Shown: in pieces, positions 5,986-10,569 of the stretch
Layout of the letters: the number at the start of each line of letters is the position of its first letter
How positions within the stretch are numbered: position 1 is the stretch's first letter
NCBI GenBank assembly: GCA_044353165.1
Contig: JBILCM010000075.1
Span: 1-10,569, forward strand
Source of the DNA: JBILCM01 sp044353165
GTDB lineage: Bacteria > Bacillota > Bacilli > Paenibacillales > YIM-B00363
DNA length: 10,569 nucleotides
Direction: 5' to 3'
Program-made: the position numbers and the translations under genes
Notes under the pieces: model-generated
Seen by the model: only the letters and a program-made list of their open reading frames with translations
What the model was told of the DNA's origin: nothing
The model's database searches: none

Positions 5986-6882
5986 TTACAATTTTCGCTG
6001 TAATTGCTCTCGGTATAATCCGGGGGCAACCCCTATTTTCATGCGAAACAGACGATGAAAATAATTGTAATTATCGATACCAATCTGTTGTGCAATTGTT
6101 TTTAAGGGAAGATCCGTGTTGGCCAACATAGACTTCGCTCGCTCCAAACGGAGATGATGAAGATATTGAAGGGGAGTTATTCCTGCATGTTGCTTGAAAC
6201 ATCTTGAGAGATAATCAATATCATAGTTTAAAGATCGTTCGATTTCATTCAATGGGGATGGCTCACACATACTTTGTTGAAGATAAATGGCCACACGTTC
6301 ACTGATTGAGAATGTTCGCGAGGGTTTGTCGAATCGAGCAATATTCTGGAGCGCTTGCAATAGCGCAGCGGTCTGTCCATGCAACTGAAGTGCAACGTCT
6401 AACATAAATTGGTTGTGCAATCGAAACAACTCATCGAGAATGACAAAAACCCGCTCTAGGTCGGCGTGAACAAATTTAGGTAAGAACATCGACTGCTCGA
6501 CGGGTTCCCAGTCATGGTCGCGACCTTGCCTGAGTACCGTAGACCACTGAATTTCTTCACTATTACATATCCGTAACGGAGCTTCATGTTTCAGATGTAC
6601 CCAGTAAACTTCTGTAATATCTGTACATGAATGATGTCCCCAATGTGGTTTATCCGGTTCTAAGACTAGCATCCCCCCGCCATTAATCTCGTAAGGAGTT
6701 TCATCCTCTGTAATAAACATCTTACCGCTCTTCACGAACAACAAATCATAAATAGGAAAAGTACGACGAAAATGAATCATTCCCGGTTTCCAAAAGGAGT
6801 GTCCAATCGTAATGGTTTGTGGCAATGGAGGTATTCTGATTTCAAGACATTGCAGTGCAATCACCCTCCTCCAGTTTATCAT
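5986..6882 (-). CDS. AraC-family transcriptional regulator with cupin-type sensing domain
   Basis: A 298-residue regulator. The N-terminal half has the AraC-type cupin pattern: GHSFWKPGMIHFRRTFPIYDLLFVKSG-like strands followed by GGGMLVLEPDKPHWGHH near residues 68-84. Residues about 191-298 form the double helix-turn-helix domain, with LNEIERSLNYDIDYLSRCFKQ, GITPLQYLHHLRLERAKSML and the second helix set IAQQIGIDNYNYFHRLFR. It is divergent from the glycoside hydrolase gene and directly upstream of fucU, so it is probably the sugar-responsive activator of one or both. The start is uncertain. The ATG at 6882 has no good Shine-Dalgarno, while a strong GGAGGAGG lies inside the frame at 6872-6865. 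That suggests a non-ATG start such as CTG at 6855 (about 9 bases after it). The effector is unknown; L-fucose or a fucoside is a reasonable guess. Confidence 0.92.
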   Translation of the reverse strand: MINWRRVIALQCLEIRIPPLPQTITIGHSFWKPGMIHFRRTFPIYDLLFVKSGKMFITEDETPYEINGGGMLVLEPDKPHWGHHSCTDITEVYWVHLKHEAPLRICNSEEIQWSTVLRQGRDHDWEPVEQSMFLPKFVHADLERVFVILDELFRLHNQFMLDVALQLHGQTAALLQALQNIARFDKPSRTFSISERVAIYLQQSMCEPSPLNEIERSLNYDIDYLSRCFKQHAGITPLQYLHHLRLERAKSMLANTDLPLKTIAQQIGIDNYNYFHRLFRMKIGVAPGLYREQLQRKL

Positions 6883-7007
6883 TAAGTTTAAACAAGATCT
6901 GTAATATAAACAACGGAATTGTGCTATATTTAGTCGCTATTTGATCTATCTTTCTCATGCTTACTTTCGGTATCTTGAAGGAAAATGAATAGGGGGAATA
7001 TACCTTT
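6883..7007. promoter_or_regulatory. Divergent regulatory region between araC and the glycoside hydrolase gene
   Basis: This 125-base AT-rich stretch must hold both divergent promoters. TAAACAA occurs twice, at 6889-6895 and 6907-6913, an 18-base direct repeat that could be an AraC-family binding site. AACAACG at 6909-6915 equals a half-site of the LacI palindrome. TATATT at 6925-6930 is a possible plus-strand -10, but I see no good -35, which fits an activator-dependent promoter. AGGGGGA at 6991-6997 is the ribosome binding site of the plus-strand gene. Confidence 0.4.
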
Positions 7008-8975
7008 ATGCGATTTCGACAAGTCCACTTGGATTTTCACACATCCGAAGCGATTCCAGGCATCGGAGATGCCTTCGACAAACAACAGTTTCAAGATGCA
7101 TTAAAAATCGGTGAAGTGGATTCAATTACCGTTTTCTCCAAATGCCATCATGGTTGGTCATACCATCCCACAGACGCGAATGAAATACATCCGCATCTGC
7201 AATTTGATTTCCTTGGCGCCATGATCGAAGCGGCGCATGAAATTGATGTATTGACTCCGGTTTATATCTCTGCAGGACTAGATGAGAAAACTGCAGTGAA
7301 ACATCCGGAGTGGTTGATTCGAAATAAAGAAGATCGAACCAATTGGGTGAAGACATTCCTTGAACCGGGGTATCACCAGTTGTGTTTCAATTCCCCATAT
7401 CTTCCACATTTGCTAGAGCAAATTCGCGAGGTCGTCACAAACTATGACGCAGACGGTATTTTCCTGGATATTGTAGGTGTTCGCGAATGTTACTGTAATA
7501 ACTGTATAAATACCGTTCGAAAGAACGGTGGGGACCCGCGCGATGTAGAAACCATGAAAAAATTATGGGAGCGAACATATCTAAATTACACCATCAAAGT
7601 TCGTGAGACGATCGATGCCATTAAGCCTGGTTTACCCGTATTTCATAACGGCGGACATATAGCTCGCGGACGAAGAGATTTAGCTCATATGAATAGTCAC
7701 TTGGAACTGGAGTCACTTCCTACAGGCGGTTGGGGATACGATCATTTCCCATTATCTGTTCGTTATGCACAACAATTAGGGTTGTCTGTGCTCGGTATGA
7801 CAGGGAAGTTCCATACAACTTGGGGTGAATTTGGCGGGTTCAAGCATCCGAATGCGCTGCGTTATGAAACAGCGTTATCTATAGCGAATGGAGCACATTG
7901 TTCCGTGGGTGATCAGCTCCATCCGAACGGGAAAATGGATTGGGCTACATATCAATTGATTGGGGTTGCATTCAAGGAAGTCAAAGCAAGGGAAGCATGG
8001 TGTTCGAACGCGGAGAATGTTGCGGATATCGGTTTATTGTCAACGCAAGCTGCGGGTAGCCCTGAAGCCACCCATGCACGCACTTCACATTCCGATGCTG
8101 GAGCCGTAAGAATGCTCTTGGAAGGAAAAATCTTGTTCGATGTACTTGACTGGGAATCTGACTTACAAAAATACAAGATCATTATCTTGCCGGATCAAAT
8201 TGTCGTGAATGAAGACAAGGTCCCTTTGTTACAACAGTACTTAGACAATGGCGGGAAATTGTTCGTAACAGGCACATCGGCCTTGAATCAGGAACTCGGT
8301 CAATTCGTAGTAGACATGGGATTGCAATGGACGGGCCCAACAGGCTTCAGTCCAGATTATTTCCGGCCATCATTCAAATTGAAGCCCAATGGGATGACTT
8401 CATATGTCATGTATTCCAAAGGTCAGCAAATGGTGCTTGACGGCGCTACCGAGCTTGGTTCCCGTGAAAATCCTTATTTTAATCGTGAGGCTTTCACATT
8501 TTCTTCGCACCAACATACACCAAACCGTGTAGAACATTGTGGTCCTGGCATGACGGAAAGTCGTCACGGCATGTATCTTGCATGGAATGTGTTTGAGGAT
8601 TATGCGACAAAAGGTAGCCTTCATCTGAGGGAAATTGTAATATATGGCCTAAAACGTTTGCTTGGACAAACGATCACGATTCAGACCGATTTACCGGCAC
8701 AAGGTATTGTGACTATTCAACGCCAGAACGAACTACAGCGACACGTACTTCATTTGTTGTATGCAAGCCCAGTAAAAAGAGGCCATGGCATTGAAGTCAT
8801 CGAAGACATTGTCCCGTTGACTGATATTTCCGTTTCGATTCGCCTTGAGCAACCGATTCGTGAAGCGGTGCTTGTCCCTGAAAACCAATCACTTCCGTTG
8901 TCGCATACAGCAGATGGACGAACACAATTTATCGTCCCTAGACTAAACTGTCATCAGATGGTTGAGCTGCGTTAG
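7008..8975 (+). CDS. Glycoside hydrolase with GHL6-type barrel and beta-galactosidase trimerisation-like domain; candidate GH151-type alpha-L-fucosidase
   Basis: A 655-residue cytoplasmic protein without signal peptide. Residues 1-335 read as a TIM-barrel glycosidase: QVHLDFHTSE, SITVFSKCHHGWSY (39-52), DADGIFLD with Asp154 as a possible catalytic residue, HLELESLPTGGWGYDHFP (231-248), GMTGKFHTTWGEFGGFKHP (263-281) and GDQLHPNGKMD (301-311). Residues about 338-555 resemble the GH42 trimerisation fold, and the last ~100 form a beta-rich domain. A CxCxxC cluster (Cys161, 163, 166) with Cys126 recalls the zinc site of GH42 beta-galactosidases. The opening and the ESLPTGGWGYDHFP and GDQLHP segments resemble proteins annotated GHL6 or GH151 (alpha-L-fucosidase). 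fucU nearby supports fucosides as substrate, imported before cleavage. The start has AGGGGGA 10-11 bases upstream. Family type is fairly sure; substrate is inferred, and beta-galactosidase-like activity is the main alternative. Confidence 0.85.
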   Translation: MRFRQVHLDFHTSEAIPGIGDAFDKQQFQDALKIGEVDSITVFSKCHHGWSYHPTDANEIHPHLQFDFLGAMIEAAHEIDVLTPVYISAGLDEKTAVKHPEWLIRNKEDRTNWVKTFLEPGYHQLCFNSPYLPHLLEQIREVVTNYDADGIFLDIVGVRECYCNNCINTVRKNGGDPRDVETMKKLWERTYLNYTIKVRETIDAIKPGLPVFHNGGHIARGRRDLAHMNSHLELESLPTGGWGYDHFPLSVRYAQQLGLSVLGMTGKFHTTWGEFGGFKHPNALRYETALSIANGAHCSVGDQLHPNGKMDWATYQLIGVAFKEVKAREAWCSNAENVADIGLLSTQAAGSPEATHARTSHSDAGAVRMLLEGKILFDVLDWESDLQKYKIIILPDQIVVNEDKVPLLQQYLDNGGKLFVTGTSALNQELGQFVVDMGLQWTGPTGFSPDYFRPSFKLKPNGMTSYVMYSKGQQMVLDGATELGSRENPYFNREAFTFSSHQHTPNRVEHCGPGMTESRHGMYLAWNVFEDYATKGSLHLREIVIYGLKRLLGQTITIQTDLPAQGIVTIQRQNELQRHVLHLLYASPVKRGHGIEVIEDIVPLTDISVSIRLEQPIREAVLVPENQSLPLSHTADGRTQFIVPRLNCHQMVELR

Positions 8976-8989
8976 TTTATTGTTTTATG

Positions 8990-9020
8990 AAAAAAGGGCT
9001 GTTCCTAAGAACGGCCCTTT
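8990..9020 (-). terminator. Rho-independent terminator of the SDR-FAH operon
   Basis: AAAGGGCTGTTC (8993-9004) pairs with GAACGGCCCTTT (9009-9020) in a 12-base stem with one G-U pair and a CTAA loop. On the minus strand the stem runs into six T residues (8995-8990), so it terminates transcription from the FAH gene. On the plus strand the stem can form just after the glycosidase stop, but only TTT CCC follows, so it is a weaker terminator in that direction. Confidence 0.88.
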
Positions 9021-9053
9021 CCCTAAGTTTTATTCGCATTATGAATTCATTGA

Positions 9054-9962
9054 TTATTGTTCGTTCACCATGCGATTGGTTAAACTGCCCAATTTTTCGA
9101 TCTGGATCGTGACGACGTCTCCATCTTTCAAGAACACTCTTCGATCTTCTGGATACCCAAGAACGACCCCTTCTGGTGTACCCGTTAGAATAATGTCTCC
9201 TGGGTATAATGTCATATGCTGTGAAATGTAGCTTACAATTTCATCACAATAGAAAATCATATCTGATGTATTCGAATTTTGACGTACTTCCCCATTGACA
9301 ATACATTGAATCGAAAGATTGTTGGGGTTACCCACTTCGTCGGCTGTAACCAAGTATGGACCTAGCGGACTGAATTTATCGCAAGTTTTACCAAGTAACC
9401 ATTGGGGTGTCCGAAGCTGTAAGTCGCGAGCTGATAAGTCATTCACATTGCAATAACCAAAAACATGGTCTAATGCATTCGCTTTCTCAACATACTTGGC
9501 GGTCTTCCCAATAACAATAACCAGCTCTGCTTCATAATCTACCTGGCTTGAGACACGGATCGGAAGCGGCACATCCGACTTGTGACTTGTGAGTGTGTTG
9601 CTAAATTTATTGAAAAGAATGGGGTACTTCGGAATCGGAGAGTTCGTTTCCTCTGCATGTTTTTTGTAGTTCAAACCCACACAGATGATTTTGCTAGGTC
9701 GTGTAACACACGGACCGTATTCCATACTTCCCTCATCCAATGAACATTTCTCCAACACATCGGCTTGTTTCGTCAATCGATCGATGTACGTGCGCAGCTT
9801 CGATAACTGTTCCTCCCCACCTGCAATAACGTCCATCACATCAGTCGGTACACTTGGATCAGGGGATATGGCGAGCGCTTGTTGCACATCCACTACTTTG
9901 TCTCCCCATTTCACACCAAGATGGTTCTCACCATTGTTCACGATTGTCAGCAATTTCATCAT
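9054..9962 (-). CDS. Fumarylacetoacetate hydrolase (FAH) family protein, candidate 2,4-diketo-3-deoxy-L-fuconate hydrolase
   Basis: FAH-family enzymes use a divalent metal to cleave or hydrate beta-diketo acids. The 302-residue protein has the N-terminal cap of this group, then ICVGLNYKKHAEE near residues 93-105, DYEAELVIVIGK with the metal ligands Glu144 and Glu146, GYCNVNDLSARDLQ with Asp175, GKTCDKFSPLGP near 191-202 and YPGDIILTGTPEGV near the end. In the oxidative 6-deoxyhexose pathways such a protein splits 2,4-diketo-3-deoxy-fuconate or -rhamnonate into pyruvate and lactate. The adjoining SDR and nearby fucU favour the L-fucose version. TTG 9965, ATG 9962 and ATG 9959 are consecutive in-frame starts; AGAAGG 9 bases before 9962 favours that one. 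It follows the SDR gene after 20 bases and ends before the terminator at 9020. Ureidoglycolate lyase-like or acylpyruvase activity is an alternative. Confidence 0.9.
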   Translation of the reverse strand: MMKLLTIVNNGENHLGVKWGDKVVDVQQALAISPDPSVPTDVMDVIAGGEEQLSKLRTYIDRLTKQADVLEKCSLDEGSMEYGPCVTRPSKIICVGLNYKKHAEETNSPIPKYPILFNKFSNTLTSHKSDVPLPIRVSSQVDYEAELVIVIGKTAKYVEKANALDHVFGYCNVNDLSARDLQLRTPQWLLGKTCDKFSPLGPYLVTADEVGNPNNLSIQCIVNGEVRQNSNTSDMIFYCDEIVSYISQHMTLYPGDIILTGTPEGVVLGYPEDRRVFLKDGDVVTIQIEKLGSLTNRMVNEQ

Positions 9963-9982
9963 CAATACCTACCTTCTGTATT

Positions 9983-10569
9983 TTATGCATTCTTCCCAAA
10001 AACGACCCCGCCATCAATATATAGAGGTGATCCCATCATGAATTTCGATTCTTCTGAAGCAAGGAACAACGCGGCATTCGCCACATCCTCAGGCCGTCCC
10101 AAGTCACCGCTTAATTGACGCGTCTTTATGGTTGCTATTGCCATCTCAGGGTCATCATAAGAGTTCTTTAAATATTGTTCGACGAACGGTGTAAAGATGG
10201 TGCCCGGAAGCAATGCATTGACACGAATGCCATAGGATGCATAATCCACTTGCATGGATTTTGTTAAAGCCAATACAGCGCCTTTGGTCGCGGCATATGA
10301 AGCGCGTCTGGCAAGCCCAATCTCTGCGATACAAGAACTCATGTTGATAATTGAACCGCTCTTGCGTTCCATCATGTGCGGGAGAACATATTTGGAAGGT
10401 AAATAAACACCGCGGATGTTCACATTCATCACCCGATCCCACTGATCAGGCTCAACCTCATGCAACGCCCCTACACCACTAATTCCAGCATTATTAAATA
10501 ATACATCAATCCGGCCATAAATTTCTAATGCTTTCTCAACCATCTGTTGAACTGATGCGGGGTTCGTAA
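9983..10569 (-). CDS. SDR-family oxidoreductase, partial (N-terminus beyond right edge); candidate 2-keto-3-deoxy-L-fuconate 4-dehydrogenase or L-fucose dehydrogenase
   Basis: A classical short-chain dehydrogenase lacking its cofactor-binding N-terminus, which lies outside the window. The frame stays open to the edge: residues TNPASVQQ precede the internal Met at 10543, in the usual SDR register, so that Met is not the start. Visible are NNAG, the VNIRGVYL helix, INMSS with the catalytic serine, YAATK with the catalytic tyrosine and lysine, the substrate-side segment PGTIFTPFVE and the LGRPEDVANAALFLASEES plus GSPLYIDGGV ending. About 195 of the usual ~250 residues are present. It precedes the FAH-family gene by 20 bases in one transcript. 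In oxidative L-fucose and L-rhamnose pathways an SDR makes the 2,4-diketo substrate of that hydrolase. Its position suits that step, although L-fucose dehydrogenase, another SDR in the same pathway, is possible. Confidence 0.88.
   Translation of the reverse strand, partial: TNPASVQQMVEKALEIYGRIDVLFNNAGISGVGALHEVEPDQWDRVMNVNIRGVYLPSKYVLPHMMERKSGSIINMSSCIAEIGLARRASYAATKGAVLALTKSMQVDYASYGIRVNALLPGTIFTPFVEQYLKNSYDDPEMAIATIKTRQLSGDLGRPEDVANAALFLASEESKFMMGSPLYIDGGVVFGKNA

Noticed and set aside
8993..9020. The stem-loop as a strong terminator for the glycosidase gene on the plus strand
   Set aside because: Only three T residues follow the stem on that strand before CCC; the six-T tract is on the minus strand.
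10541..10543. Internal ATG as the start of the right-edge SDR
   Set aside because: The frame continues upstream with typical SDR residues (TNPASVQQ), and starting here would remove the cofactor-binding motif.

Overview
The window looks like chromosomal sugar-catabolism DNA from a low-to-mid GC Firmicute, probably of the order Bacillales (Paenibacillus/Alicyclobacillus-like). The reasons are purine-rich Shine-Dalgarno sequences, tight gene packing, a Bacillus-type FGGY gluconokinase, a LacI and an AraC regulator beside their targets, and a glycosidase of a type I associate with Paenibacillus. The genus is inference. I see no mobile element, RNA gene or CRISPR array.

Layout. Positions 1-4322 (minus strand) hold a tightly coupled operon read leftwards: a LarA-superfamily nickel-pincer epimerase homologue, gluconokinase (gntK), a short-chain dehydrogenase resembling SDR-type D-mannonate oxidoreductase, and 6-phosphogluconate dehydrogenase (gnd, cut by the window edge). 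Two junctions are 4-base ATGA overlaps and the third gap is one base. A 178-base divergent region with a perfect 16-base palindrome separates this operon from a LacI-family regulator (4501-5496, plus). The LacI gene ends tail to tail with fucU (L-fucose mutarotase, minus), and the two stop codons overlap. fucU lies behind an AraC-family regulator (minus). That regulator is divergent from a 655-residue cytoplasmic glycoside hydrolase (7008-8975, plus) of the GHL6/GH151-like type, a candidate alpha-L-fucosidase. A terminator at 8990-9020 closes a second minus-strand operon that enters from the right edge: an SDR (partial), then a fumarylacetoacetate-hydrolase-family protein.

How the genes may work together. 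The right half reads as non-phosphorylative L-fucose use: a fucosidase releases L-fucose, FucU interconverts its anomers, and the SDR and FAH-type hydrolase would carry out the last steps (2-keto-3-deoxy-L-fuconate to a 2,4-diketo acid, then cleavage to pyruvate and lactate). The left operon reads as a hexonate route: fructuronate reduced to D-mannonate by the SDR, C2-epimerised to D-gluconate by the LarA homologue, phosphorylated by GntK and decarboxylated by Gnd into the pentose phosphate pathway. This would bypass mannonate dehydratase and the KDG aldolase branch, and it is the most interesting hypothesis here. A degenerate copy of the LacI palindrome at the fucU promoter suggests that one repressor links the two halves. 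All functional assignments rest on recognising motifs by reading; no database search was run.
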